Assembly (NCBI GenBank): GCA_964600435.1
Contig: CAZRJB010000008.1
Coordinates: forward strand, 1-41,407
Length of the DNA stretch: 41,407 bases
Origin: HGM11367 sp964600435
GTDB lineage: Bacteria > Bacillota > Clostridia > Christensenellales > UBA1242
Direction: 5' to 3'
Shown here in pieces: positions 7,142 through 16,254 of this stretch. The position numbers and the translations under genes were made by a program. Each line of letters starts with the position of its first letter. Position 1 is the stretch's first letter. The notes beneath the pieces are model-generated. The model saw only the letters and a program-made list of their open reading frames with translations, was not told the DNA's origin and did not search any database.

Positions 7142-9667
7142 ATGAGTGAAGAAAAAAAAGATTTAAGAGAATTATTACAAAATAGTAAAGTTCAAAAAGT
7201 TGAAGTTAAAGGCGAACTAGAAAAGTCATTCATTTCTTATGCAATGGCAGTAAACGTTTCACGTGCTATTCCAGACGTTAGAGATGGTTTAAAGCCTGTT
7301 CACAGACGTATTTTGTTTGACATGGCTGAACAAAACTTGTTTTACACACACAAATATGTTAAATCGGCAACCATTGTCGGTGACGTTTTGGGTCATTATC
7401 ATCCACATGGTGATTCATCGGTTTATGATGCACTGGTTAGGTTGGCTCAAGATTTTAGCATAAACACACCACTTGTTGATGGTCATGGAAACTTTGGCTC
7501 AATTGACGGCGATGGTGCTGCTGCTTACCGTTACACAGAAGCAAGGCTCACAAAAATTGCTGGTTTGTTGCTTGAAGATATTGACAAAAACACGGTTGAT
7601 ATGTATCCAAACTACGATGACACACGCATGCAACCAAGAGTTCTTCCTGCAAAATTTCCAAACTTGCTTGTTAACGGTGCTGACGGCATTGCTGTTGGTA
7701 TGGCAACAAACATTCCACCGCACAACTTGAATGAGGTTTGTTCTGGTGTGCAGGCAATGCTTGAAAATCCTGAAATTTCTGACGACGAACTTATTGAAAT
7801 CATAAAAGCACCTGATTTCCCAACAGGCGGAATAATTATGGGCAGAAAGGGTGTTATTGATGCTTATAAAACCGGAAGAGGTAGCATTGTTGTTAGGGGA
7901 AAAGCCGAAATTGAAGAAACGGCATCAGGCAAACAAAGAATTATTATTTCTGAAATTCCATATCAAGTCAACAAAGCAAAACTTATTATTCAAATGGCTG
8001 ACCTTGTTAAAAATAAAAAAATTGAAGGAATTTCAGATATCAAAGAAGAGTCTGACCGTGATGGCATCAGAGTTGTTGTTGATGTTAAAAAAGACCACAA
8101 TGCAAATGTTGTTTTAAACCTTTTATATAAATACACAATGTTGCAATCAAGCGATGGTATTATTATGTTGGCGCTTGTTGATGGCAGACCAAAAATTTGT
8201 TCTTTAAAAGAAATAATTTCTTGCTACATTGCTCACCAAAAAGATGTTGTAACAAGAAAAACAAAATTCGATTTAGGTAAAGCAGAAGACAGGCTTCATA
8301 TTGTTTCTGGTTTGGTTATTGCGGTAACAAACATTGACGAAGTTGTTAAAATTATAAAAGAATCTAAAGACAAGCAAGATGCTCAAAGCAAATTGATTTC
8401 TCGTTTTGAATTGGATGAAATTCAAACAAATGCAATTTTGGATATGCGTTTGTCTAAACTTACAGGCCTAGAAGTTGGAAATTTAAAAAATGAAATGTCT
8501 GAACTTGAAAAAACAATTGCAGACTTAAAAGACATTTTGGCAAAACCAGAAAGAGTTATAAAAATAATAAATGACCAAATGGAAGATGTTAAATCTAGAT
8601 TTGGAACTCCAAGAAAAACAGAAATTAGTTTGGGCTTGGGAGATATAAACATTGCAGACCTTATTAAAAAAGAAGATGTTGTTGTTTCAATGACAAAGGT
8701 TGGCTACATTAAACGTATGTCACTTACTGAATATAAGGCACAACATAGAGGTGGTGTTGGCATTACTGGGCACAAGGCAAAAGAAGAAGATGTTGTTGAT
8801 CAACTTTTAATAACAAATTCTCATGACGACTTGTTGTTCTTTACAAGCAAGGGTAAAGTTCATACCATGAAAGCATACGACATTCCGGAAGCACAAAGGC
8901 AGTCAAAAGGTAGGGCAATGGTTAACTTGTTGCCTTTAGATCAAGGCGAAAAGGTTACAACCATTTTGCCACTTCAAGAAGACACAACTGGAAATTTGGT
9001 TATGGCAACCAAAAACGGCTTAATTAAAAAGACCAAACTTTTAGAATTTGCATCAATCCGTAAAAACGGTAAAATTGCAATTTCTCTTGAAGAAGGTGAC
9101 GAATTGCTTTCAGCAAAAACATCAGATGGTGACGATGAAATATTTATTGCTTCAACATCGGGCAAAGTTTCTCACTTTAAAGAAAGTGCACTTAGAAATA
9201 CAGGGCGTACGTCTATGGGTGTTAAGTCTATGATTTTAGATAAGGATGAAGAAGTTGTTTCTCTTGAAATAATTAATTCAGAATCCCAATTGCTTGTGTT
9301 AACAGACAAGGGTTATGGAAAACGCACAAACTCTGGCGAGTTTAGATTAACCTCTCGTGGAACAAAAGGTGTTAAGGCGGGCGTGTTTAATGACAAAACT
9401 GGTAATTTGGTGGCACTGTTAAAGGTTGATGAAAGTCAAGATATTTTGGTTATGGCTGACAATGGTGTGGTTATTAGAACACCAGTTAAAGATATTGCAC
9501 ATATTTCACGTAACACTCAAGGTGTTAAAATAATGAAACTTAGAGAAGGAAGTAAAATTGTTTCTGTTGCTGTTGGCGAACATGTTGAAGAAGAAGAAAC
9601 AGTTTCTGCAGAAGATTTGGTGGTTGAGCAAATTGCCAATTCAGACAACAACAATAACGAACAATAA
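7142..9667 (+). CDS. gyrA: DNA gyrase subunit A
   Basis: The DNA-cleaving subunit of gyrase, 841 aa. The winged-helix region contains the quinolone-determining stretch HPHGDSSVYDALVR, with Ser92 and Asp96 at the positions of E. coli Ser83 and Asp87, so it looks wild type for quinolone sensitivity. The catalytic tyrosine is Tyr131 in AAAYRYTEARL. The C-terminal beta-pinwheel begins after about residue 500, and the GyrA box reads QHRGGVG (about 533-539) where QRRGGKG is classical. The tail is acidic (EEEETVSAED) and Asn-rich. It shares an operon with gyrB; the ribosome site is AAGGGG. A strong terminator follows. Confidence 0.96.
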   Translation: MSEEKKDLRELLQNSKVQKVEVKGELEKSFISYAMAVNVSRAIPDVRDGLKPVHRRILFDMAEQNLFYTHKYVKSATIVGDVLGHYHPHGDSSVYDALVRLAQDFSINTPLVDGHGNFGSIDGDGAAAYRYTEARLTKIAGLLLEDIDKNTVDMYPNYDDTRMQPRVLPAKFPNLLVNGADGIAVGMATNIPPHNLNEVCSGVQAMLENPEISDDELIEIIKAPDFPTGGIIMGRKGVIDAYKTGRGSIVVRGKAEIEETASGKQRIIISEIPYQVNKAKLIIQMADLVKNKKIEGISDIKEESDRDGIRVVVDVKKDHNANVVLNLLYKYTMLQSSDGIIMLALVDGRPKICSLKEIISCYIAHQKDVVTRKTKFDLGKAEDRLHIVSGLVIAVTNIDEVVKIIKESKDKQDAQSKLISRFELDEIQTNAILDMRLSKLTGLEVGNLKNEMSELEKTIADLKDILAKPERVIKIINDQMEDVKSRFGTPRKTEISLGLGDINIADLIKKEDVVVSMTKVGYIKRMSLTEYKAQHRGGVGITGHKAKEEDVVDQLLITNSHDDLLFFTSKGKVHTMKAYDIPEAQRQSKGRAMVNLLPLDQGEKVTTILPLQEDTTGNLVMATKNGLIKKTKLLEFASIRKNGKIAISLEEGDELLSAKTSDGDDEIFIASTSGKVSHFKESALRNTGRTSMGVKSMILDKDEEVVSLEIINSESQLLVLTDKGYGKRTNSGEFRLTSRGTKGVKAGVFNDKTGNLVALLKVDESQDILVMADNGVVIRTPVKDIAHISRNTQGVKIMKLREGSKIVSVAVGEHVEEEETVSAEDLVVEQIANSDNNNNEQ

Positions 9668-9672
9668 AAATA

Positions 9673-9690
9673 TTTTGAACTTGTTCAAAA
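9673..9690. repeat. perfect 8-bp inverted repeat with 2-bp centre
   Basis: TTTTGAAC and GTTCAAAA face each other across TT, just after the gyrA stop and just before the terminator. It could be a minor hairpin or a protein-binding site. Nothing else supports a role. Confidence 0.35.
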
Positions 9691-9693
9691 AAG

Positions 9694-9729
9694 CAAACTC
9701 CACAATAACGTGGAGTTTGTCTTTTTTTT
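9694..9729 (+). terminator. terminator of gyrB-gyrA
   Basis: A perfect 10-bp stem (CAAACTCCAC at 9694-9703 with GTGGAGTTTG at 9710-9719) and a 6-nt loop are followed by TCTTTTTTTT. Confidence 0.92.
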
Positions 9730-9792
9730 AACAATAATGCGAAAAAATAACAAAAAAAACCATATTTGACCATATTTTTTCATTATTTTTGC

Positions 9793-9820
9793 TTGAATAT
9801 TATATTTTTCATTGTATAAT
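9793..9820 (+). promoter_or_regulatory. tilS promoter
   Basis: -35 TTGAAT (9793-9798), a 16-nt spacer and a consensus -10 TATAAT (9815-9820). Transcription would begin near 9827, which excludes any tilS start upstream of it. Confidence 0.7.
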
Positions 9821-9863
9821 ACTTATATATATTTTTAAATTTACACATAAAAGGATAAACATA

Positions 9864-11201
9864 ATGGATAGAGTTTTATCTACAATCATTCAAGAAAAAT
9901 TGATTAAAAAGGATGATGTTGTTGCTGTTGCATGCAGTGGTGGAATAGACAGTATGGCACTTTTGCACAATCTTAATTGTTTAAAGAACGAATTAAATTG
10001 TCAAATTATTGCTGTAACAGTTGACCATTCTATAAGGCAAAATGGGGCATTTGATGCGCAATTTGTGGAAGAATTTTGCTTAAAAAACAACATTAAATGT
10101 TACAAATTTAAGGTTGATGTTCCAATGCTTGCAAAACAAAAACAGTTATCACTTGAAAGTGCGGGCAGGCAGGCACGTTATGGAATTTTTGATGCGCTAA
10201 TTCAAAAAGGTGTGGCAACAAAAATTGCTCTTGCTCACCATATGCAAGACCAAGCGGAAACAATTTTGTTGCATCTTTTTAGGGGTGCAGGGCTTAGTGG
10301 TTTAAGGGGGATGGATTATCAAAAAAACAATCAATACATTCGCCCACTTTTAAACACGTCAAAAAGTGCAATTGTTGAATATGTTAAAACAAACAACATT
10401 CCATATGTTGTTGACGAAACAAATGCGGAGAGTGAGTACACAAGAAATTATTTAAGAAACGAAGTTTTTCCGCTTTTAACAAAAAAATGGCCAAACATAA
10501 TTTCTCAACTTATAAATTTTAGCAAGTCGGTTATTGAAGATGATAACTATATCATGAAAAATTTGAACGATGGCGCAGTTATTTTAGATGACAAAATTGC
10601 AAAAATTCCATTGGTCTATTTTTCTTATGATGATGCTGTTATTAACAGAATTATTTTTAAAGCACTGCATGGAATTGGTGTTAATGTAGATATTGAAAGA
10701 AAACATATTGATGCAATCAAAGACCTAGCAAAAAATTGTGAAAACGGCAAAAAAATAAATTTGCCACTAGGGGTTTCTGTTCACAAAGAATATGAATATA
10801 TAACTTTAACTTGCAAAAAACTTGAAAGGCCAGATTTTTTTGCTGAATTTAAAACAGGTGTTGTAACGGTTCCAAACTTTGGTTTGATAACTTTAAAAAG
10901 GGTTGGTGATTTTTCACCCAAAAAAGACGTTTTGTTTGTGGATTCAAAAAAAATTCCAAAGGGTGCGGTTTGGCGTTTTAGACAAGAAGGAGATATAATT
11001 GAAAAGTTTGGTGGTGGCACAAAAAAACTAAAAAGTTTTTTAATTGATAAAAAAATTCCTAGCAGAGAGCGAGATTTTATTCCTGTTCTTGCTTTGGGCA
11101 AAGAGGTTTATGCCGTTGCGGGGGTTGAGATTTCTGACAAGGTAAAAATTGATAAAGATACAAAATCTGCAATAAAAATTGAAATAAACAAAAAAAATTA
11201 A
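9864..11201 (+). CDS. tilS: tRNA(Ile)-lysidine synthase
   Basis: An N-type ATP pyrophosphatase that converts the C34 wobble base of tRNA-Ile(CAU) to lysidine using ATP and lysine. The 445-aa form has the PP-loop CSGGIDSMALLH (about 22-33), then the family's AGRQARYGIF and HHMQDQAETILLHLFRG blocks, and a C-terminal TilS domain with RQEGDIIEKFGGGTKKLKS. I chose the ATG at 9864 because AAAGGA lies 8 nt upstream and the promoter lies just before it. A longer in-frame reading from 9789 would overlap that promoter and add an unrelated hydrophobic stretch. The usual hpt-ftsH neighbours are absent; pcrA follows instead. Confidence 0.93.
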   Translation: MDRVLSTIIQEKLIKKDDVVAVACSGGIDSMALLHNLNCLKNELNCQIIAVTVDHSIRQNGAFDAQFVEEFCLKNNIKCYKFKVDVPMLAKQKQLSLESAGRQARYGIFDALIQKGVATKIALAHHMQDQAETILLHLFRGAGLSGLRGMDYQKNNQYIRPLLNTSKSAIVEYVKTNNIPYVVDETNAESEYTRNYLRNEVFPLLTKKWPNIISQLINFSKSVIEDDNYIMKNLNDGAVILDDKIAKIPLVYFSYDDAVINRIIFKALHGIGVNVDIERKHIDAIKDLAKNCENGKKINLPLGVSVHKEYEYITLTCKKLERPDFFAEFKTGVVTVPNFGLITLKRVGDFSPKKDVLFVDSKKIPKGAVWRFRQEGDIIEKFGGGTKKLKSFLIDKKIPSRERDFIPVLALGKEVYAVAGVEISDKVKIDKDTKSAIKIEINKKN

Positions 11202-11299
11202 AATTTTTAGTTATTTTTTAAATATTTTTGTTTGTTTTGTTAAATTTTGTTTTGTAAAAGTTTTTGATGTGATTTTTGTTTTTAAATTTTTTTTGATTG

Positions 11300-11308
11300 T
11301 GTTACAAT
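11300..11308 (+). promoter_or_regulatory. extended -10 promoter giving a leaderless pcrA mRNA
   Basis: TGTTACAAT ends 6 nt before the ATG at 11315, so the expected transcription start falls on or beside the start codon. No Shine-Dalgarno sequence precedes the ATG. Confidence 0.55.
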
Positions 11309-11314
11309 GTTCTC

Positions 11315-13555
11315 ATGAAAATTTTAGATTCACTTAACGAAGAACAACAAGAAGCACTTTTAAGCATTAATGGTGCAAATTTGGTTTCTGCAGGTGCAGG
11401 AACAGGAAAAACAAGACTTTTAACTCATAGAATTGCTTATTTAATTCAAGAACTAAATGTTAGTCCTTACAACATTTTGGCAATAACATTCACCAACAAA
11501 GCTGCAAACGAAATGAAATCTAGAGTGGAATCTTTGGTAGATGGCGGAAACAGAGTCTGGATTTCAACTTTTCACAGCATGTGTGTTAGAATTTTAAGGT
11601 CAGATATAGAAAAATTAAACCAAAACTTTGATAGAAATTTTACCATTTATTCTGATACAGATAGTGAGAAGGTTATAAAATCAATTTTAAAAGATTTTGG
11701 CATAGAAGACGAAAGCAAAAAATATTCTTTTCACATTTCAAATTGTAAAAATAAGAATTTGGACATTTTAGCATATAAAAAAGAATTTGAATATATGCGA
11801 GAAATTGATGAGGTTGTTCGAGTTTATAACGAATATGAAAGGCGTTTAAAAGAATGCAATGCTTTAGATTTTGATGATTTGTTGTTAAAAACATATCAAC
11901 TTTTTAAAACATGCCCTGATGTTTTGGAGTTTTATTCTAGACGTTTTGAATATGTTTTGGTGGACGAGTTTCAAGACACAAACAAAATTCAATATGATTT
12001 AACAAAAATGCTGTGCTCGGTACATAAAAATTTGTTTGTTGTTGGGGACGAAGACCAGTCAATTTACTCTTGGAGAGGTGCAGACTTTTCTAACATTTTT
12101 AATATTTCTAAAGATTTTGAAAATACCCACATTTTTAAACTTCAACAAAATTATAGATGTACAAAAGATATTTTGGAAAAAGCAAACACTTTGATTGCAT
12201 TAAATGATGAGCGTTTTGAAAAAAAACTTTGGACAAACAAGCAAAGTGATGAAAAAGTTGTTTATAAAACATATTACGATGAGCAAGAAGAAGCGAGCAA
12301 TATTGCAGGAACAATTCATTCTTTAACATCCAAATATGGTTACAAGTTTAGTGACATTGCAATTTTGGTTAGGCTTAACGCATTAACTTTGCCATTTGAA
12401 GAAAAGTTGTTGGCATACAACATTCCTCATAAAATTTATGGTGGTTTCAAGTTTTTTGAGCGTTTGGAAATTAAAAACATTCTTTCTTATTTGCGTATTT
12501 TTATAAATCCTAAAGACGAAGTTTCACTTTTAAGAATTATCAATTTTCCTAAAAGAGGCATTGGCGACGGTGCAATTGGTCTTTTAAAAGATTTGGCAAA
12601 TAAAAACAATGTTTCTGTTTTAGATGTTATTTTAAACTTGCCTGATTATCCTGAAGCAAAAAAATTGGAATCTAAACTTGGAATGTTTAGGCAAAACTAT
12701 AACAATTTAATGGATGACTTTAACAACTTAAGTTTGGATGATTTTGTTATTAAAGTTATTGACGATTTTAAAATTAGGGATGCTTTTTTGAAGGATTCAG
12801 AAGAGGAAACCGATAAGTTGATGAACATTGACCAGTTTGAAAACTCGGTTAAAATGTTTGTTTCTAATAATCCGGACTGCACCTTGTCGGACTATTTAGA
12901 AAGCGTTACTTTGCAAAGTGACATAGATACAATGGGGGAAGATGACAATGTTACCGTTGCAACAGTTCATGCTGTTAAAGGATTAGAGTTTAAAGTTGTG
13001 TTTGTTGTTGGAATGGAAGAAGGTGTTTTCCCGCTTTCAAGATGTCAAGAAAATCCAAAAGATTTGCAAGAAGAGCGCAGGCTTGCATATGTTGCATATA
13101 CACGTGCAGAAGAAAGGCTTTTTGTGTCTTCTTGTTCAACACGATATTTATATGGCAAGCGAAACTATCAACGAGAGAGCAGGTTTGTGTCTGAGGCAGG
13201 GCTAAAACAAAAACCTAAAAATCTATTTGGTTGTGGTGATTCAAAAAATTCAAATTCGTTTTCTACAAATTCATTTGCAAACAAAACAACTTTTGGTGGT
13301 TTTAACACAAAAACAAACAGTTTTGGTTCAACTTTTATTCCAAAACCGGCAAGTTTTATAAATTCAACAACACAAGAATCAAATGTGGATGTGTCTGTTT
13401 ATGATGTAAACCAAGTTGTGGGGCATCCAAAGTTTGGAGTTGGGACAATTGTTTCCATTTCTGCAGATAGAAAAACGGCGGACATAGATTTTGGGGCATT
13501 GGGCAAAAAAACATTAATGTTGGAAATTGCACCACTAAAAATAATCAAAAAGTAA
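11315..13555 (+). CDS. pcrA: ATP-dependent DNA helicase PcrA/UvrD
   Basis: A superfamily 1A 3'-5' helicase of 746 aa that acts in repair, rolling-circle replication and clearing RNA polymerase or RecA from DNA. Motifs in order are AGAGTGKTRLLTHR (Walker A, about 26), VDEFQDTN (Walker B, about 216), GDEDQSIYSWRGA (III, about 244), QNYR (IV), TVATVHAVKGLEF (V) and LAYVAYTRAEERL (VI). A low-complexity Asn/Ser/Phe linker leads to a Tudor-like C-terminal domain (VVGHPKFGVGTIVSI) that in PcrA binds RNA polymerase. I chose ATG 11315, where homology begins (LNEEQQEAL follows), rather than an in-frame codon at 11297. The gene appears leaderless: an extended -10 ends 6 nt upstream and there is no ribosome site. 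Confidence 0.94.
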   Translation: MKILDSLNEEQQEALLSINGANLVSAGAGTGKTRLLTHRIAYLIQELNVSPYNILAITFTNKAANEMKSRVESLVDGGNRVWISTFHSMCVRILRSDIEKLNQNFDRNFTIYSDTDSEKVIKSILKDFGIEDESKKYSFHISNCKNKNLDILAYKKEFEYMREIDEVVRVYNEYERRLKECNALDFDDLLLKTYQLFKTCPDVLEFYSRRFEYVLVDEFQDTNKIQYDLTKMLCSVHKNLFVVGDEDQSIYSWRGADFSNIFNISKDFENTHIFKLQQNYRCTKDILEKANTLIALNDERFEKKLWTNKQSDEKVVYKTYYDEQEEASNIAGTIHSLTSKYGYKFSDIAILVRLNALTLPFEEKLLAYNIPHKIYGGFKFFERLEIKNILSYLRIFINPKDEVSLLRIINFPKRGIGDGAIGLLKDLANKNNVSVLDVILNLPDYPEAKKLESKLGMFRQNYNNLMDDFNNLSLDDFVIKVIDDFKIRDAFLKDSEEETDKLMNIDQFENSVKMFVSNNPDCTLSDYLESVTLQSDIDTMGEDDNVTVATVHAVKGLEFKVVFVVGMEEGVFPLSRCQENPKDLQEERRLAYVAYTRAEERLFVSSCSTRYLYGKRNYQRESRFVSEAGLKQKPKNLFGCGDSKNSNSFSTNSFANKTTFGGFNTKTNSFGSTFIPKPASFINSTTQESNVDVSVYDVNQVVGHPKFGVGTIVSISADRKTADIDFGALGKKTLMLEIAPLKIIKK

Positions 13556-13588
13556 AGAAAAATCGGTTTTGCTAAAAACAGAATTTAT

Positions 13589-13624
13589 AAGAAGAAATTT
13601 TAAAATGATTTCTTCTTTTTTTTG
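13589..13624 (+). terminator. terminator of pcrA
   Basis: A perfect 10-bp stem (AAGAAGAAAT at 13589-13598 with ATTTCTTCTT at 13608-13617) and a 9-nt loop are followed by a T run. Confidence 0.88.
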
Positions 13625-13702
13625 AAATTTGTTTGCAGATTAAAAATGTTATTTTTGCTTTAATGTAAGTTCTTTGTTTTGTTTTTATTTTTATTTTGTT
13701 TG

Positions 13703-13711
13703 TGATATAAT
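13703..13711 (+). promoter_or_regulatory. extended -10 promoter giving a leaderless ligA mRNA
   Basis: TGATATAAT ends 7 nt before the ATG at 13719. No Shine-Dalgarno sequence is present between them or just upstream. Confidence 0.55.
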
Positions 13712-13718
13712 ATAATGT

Positions 13719-15665
13719 ATGGACAGAATGAATTGGCTTGTGGAAGAATTAAACAAGCATTGTTATAATTATTATGTTTTGGATAATCCAACAATTTCAG
13801 ATTTTGATTTTGACAAACTTTATGATGAACTTTTAGAACTTGAAAGGCAATCAGGAATTGTTTTAGAAAACTCTCCAACCAAAAGAGTTGGCGGTGAACC
13901 TTTAAGCGGGTTTGTTAAACGAACGCATAAAATTAAAATGTATAGTTTAAACAAGTGCCGAACATTTGAAGATGTTGCAAGTTTTGTTGATGATATAAAA
14001 AAGGTTGAACCAAATGCAACGTTTACCTTGGGATATAAATTTGACGGGCTAACAATTGTTATAACCTATAAAAATGGACTATATCAAAACGCAACAACTC
14101 GTGGCAACGGAACGGTTGGTGAAGATGTTACTGAGCAGGTGAGAACAATAAAAAGTGTGCCATTAAAAATTAATTTTAAGGGTGAATTAATTGTTTCTGG
14201 CGAAGGCATGATAACAAACAAAAATTTAGAAAAGTACAACAAAACTTCTTTAGAACCGTTAAAAAACGCAAGAAATGCAGTTAGTGGGGCAATTAGAAAT
14301 CTTAACCCAAAAGAAACTGCAAAACGTAATTTGGATTTTTTTTGCTACAATGTGTTATATGCCGAAGGCAAAACTTTTTTAACCCAAGTGGAAATGAATC
14401 AGTTTATAAAAGATAACAATTTTTTAACTGAACCATATTCAAAATTGTTGTCTTCTGCCGACGATATTTGTGCAGAAATTGAAAAAATAGATAAAATCAA
14501 AGCAGATTTGGGTATTTTGATTGATGGAATGGTTATAAAACTAAATCAAATATCTTTAAGAGATGAGTTTGGTTACACAAACAAGTTTCCAAAATGGGCA
14601 ATGGCATATAAGTTTGAGGCGCAAGAAGTAACCAGCATTTTAAACAACATTGTTTGGCAAGTTGGAAGAACGGGAAAAATAACACCAATTGCAGAAATTG
14701 AACCTGTTGAACTTGCGGGGGCAACGGTTAAAAGGGCAACTTTAAACAACTATAGTGATATTTTAAGAAAACAGATTCAAATAAATTCTAGAGTTTTTGT
14801 TAGAAGAAGCAATGAGGTTATTCCAGAAATTTTGGGACTTGCGGAACTTTTGCCAAACAGCAAACCAATTGAAAAACCAACAGTTTGCCCTTGTTGCCAT
14901 ACAAGCCTTGTTGAAATTGGTGCGCTGTTGTTTTGTCCAAACAGAACCGGTTGCACAGAACAAGTTGTGGATAGGCTAACACATTTTGCCAGTCGAGATG
15001 CAATGAATATTGAAGGAATAAGAGATCAAATTTCTGAACAACTGCATAGAGATTTGGGCATTTTTGAGCCAAGCGAATTATATACACTTAAAAAAGAAGA
15101 TTTGTTAAAATTGGACAAATTTAAAGAAAAAAAGGCGGAAAACATTTTAAATTCGTTAGAAAAATCCAAAAATGTTAAACTTTCAAACTTTATTTATGCA
15201 ATTGGAATTCCAAATGTTGGAGTTAAAACAGCAAAGGATTTGGCAAAATATTTTGGAACTTTAGAGAACTTGCAAAAGGCAACATTTGATGAGTTGTTTT
15301 TGATAAGAGATATTGGAGAGATTGTTGCTAAATCCATTATTGACTTTTTTAAGGATGACTTTAACAACAAAATGATAAACGACCTTTTAAAAATTGGGAT
15401 ATCAATTGCCGAAACACAAAAAGCAATTGGTGGCATATTTGACGGCAAAACATTTGTTTTAACCGGAACGCTTTCTGCTTATACAAGGCAACAGGCAACC
15501 GAAATTATTGAGCAAAATGGAGGGAGTGTGTCGTCTAGTGTGTCAAAAAACACGTCTTACGTTTTGGCTGGGGAAAATGCTGGAAGCAAGTTGGAAAAAG
15601 CCAAAAAATTGGGAATTATAATAATTTCTGAAAAAGATTTTGACAAAATGATAAAAATAATTTAA
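13719..15665 (+). CDS. ligA: NAD-dependent DNA ligase LigA
   Basis: Seals nicks at replication and repair using NAD. The 648-aa protein has an N-terminal Ia domain with HCYNYYVLDNPTISD, the adenylated lysine Lys107 in YKFDGLT, TRGNGTVGEDVT, an OB fold with WQVGRTGKITPIAEIEPV, a four-Cys zinc finger (CPCC then C and C, about 387-409), helix-hairpin-helix repeats and a C-terminal BRCT domain (about 575-648). Some conserved positions are unusual: the KxDG motif is KFDG, and the common HxxPMLSL block reads HKIKMYSL. It looks functional but divergent. The start has no ribosome site and lies 7 nt after an extended -10; Met4 is an alternative start. Confidence 0.93.
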   Translation: MDRMNWLVEELNKHCYNYYVLDNPTISDFDFDKLYDELLELERQSGIVLENSPTKRVGGEPLSGFVKRTHKIKMYSLNKCRTFEDVASFVDDIKKVEPNATFTLGYKFDGLTIVITYKNGLYQNATTRGNGTVGEDVTEQVRTIKSVPLKINFKGELIVSGEGMITNKNLEKYNKTSLEPLKNARNAVSGAIRNLNPKETAKRNLDFFCYNVLYAEGKTFLTQVEMNQFIKDNNFLTEPYSKLLSSADDICAEIEKIDKIKADLGILIDGMVIKLNQISLRDEFGYTNKFPKWAMAYKFEAQEVTSILNNIVWQVGRTGKITPIAEIEPVELAGATVKRATLNNYSDILRKQIQINSRVFVRRSNEVIPEILGLAELLPNSKPIEKPTVCPCCHTSLVEIGALLFCPNRTGCTEQVVDRLTHFASRDAMNIEGIRDQISEQLHRDLGIFEPSELYTLKKEDLLKLDKFKEKKAENILNSLEKSKNVKLSNFIYAIGIPNVGVKTAKDLAKYFGTLENLQKATFDELFLIRDIGEIVAKSIIDFFKDDFNNKMINDLLKIGISIAETQKAIGGIFDGKTFVLTGTLSAYTRQQATEIIEQNGGSVSSSVSKNTSYVLAGENAGSKLEKAKKLGIIIISEKDFDKMIKII

Positions 15666-15691
15666 AAAAGTATATACATTTTTAAAAAAAT

Positions 15692-15706
15692 GTGTTATAA
15701 TAACAC
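15692..15706 (+). promoter_or_regulatory. rpoZ promoter inside a perfect 15-bp palindrome
   Basis: The extended -10 TGTTATAAT (15693-15701) lies within GTGTTAT-A-ATAACAC, a perfect 7+1+7 inverted repeat. The promoter call is good. Whether the symmetry is an operator is open. Confidence 0.55.
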
Positions 15707-15737
15707 TTGAAACAAAAAAAAATTGGAGATAAATTTT

Positions 15738-15941
15738 ATGATGAATAGACCACCAATTGATGAATTGGCACAAAAAACAGACAACAATAAATATAAACTT
15801 TCAATTTTAATGGCAAAAAGAGCAAAAGAACTTGAAAAACGCCATATTGAATCCGATCCAAACTATAACAATAAAAAATGTATTGCAGTCGCTGCAGACG
15901 AAATTTATTCAGGCAAAGTTTTGCCAAGCGACAACAATTAA
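15738..15941 (+). CDS. rpoZ: DNA-directed RNA polymerase subunit omega
   Basis: A 67-aa omega subunit, which helps assemble RNA polymerase by holding the beta-prime subunit. The typical N-terminus RPPIDELAQKTDNNKYKL and the MAKRAKEL helix are present. The C-terminal part (KKCIAVAADEIYSGKVL) matches the short Gram-positive form. Two adjacent ATGs occur at 15738 and 15741; GGAG at 15725-15728 fits the first better. It follows ligA by 72 nt, has its own promoter and is closed by a terminator. The usual gmk and priA neighbours are not here. Confidence 0.85.
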   Translation: MMNRPPIDELAQKTDNNKYKLSILMAKRAKELEKRHIESDPNYNNKKCIAVAADEIYSGKVLPSDNN

Positions 15942-15972
15942 AGTTTTTGGTTTTTTGTTTATCTGTCAAATT

Positions 15973-16003
15973 GGAAGCAATGTTTTTTATTGCTTCCTTT
16001 TTT
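15973..16003 (+). terminator. terminator of rpoZ
   Basis: A perfect 9-bp stem (GGAAGCAAT at 15973-15981 with ATTGCTTCC at 15989-15997) is followed by six T. Confidence 0.9.
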
Positions 16004-16116
16004 AAAGACATGGCAACAAACAGGCTTTTTAGCATGTTTATTTTAATAATTTTTTGGTTGTTAAACATCAAAAAACTTTAAAAGCAAAGATTTTTAAATA
16101 AATTACAAAAAAAAGA

Positions 16117-16145
16117 TTGAACAATTTTTAATTATGTTGTAATAT
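16117..16145 (+). promoter_or_regulatory. promoter of the six-helix membrane protein gene
   Basis: -35 TTGAAC (16117-16122), a 17-nt spacer and -10 TAATAT (16140-16145). Confidence 0.5.
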
Positions 16146-16254
16146 ATATACATCGTCAACAAGACATTTTTTTGAATTTGATTTAAATTGGCTTTTAATT
16201 ATTAAATTATGGCATTAAAACAATTTTTGTAGTTTTTATTTAAAAAGGTTATTT

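Larger units (their letters stand above)
15942..16254. other. 313-nt intergenic region between rpoZ and the membrane protein gene
   Basis: It holds the rpoZ terminator (15973-16003), an AT-rich stretch without recognisable coding, and the promoter at 16117-16145 followed by a long leader of about 100 nt. I see no conserved RNA structure in that leader. Confidence 0.5.
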
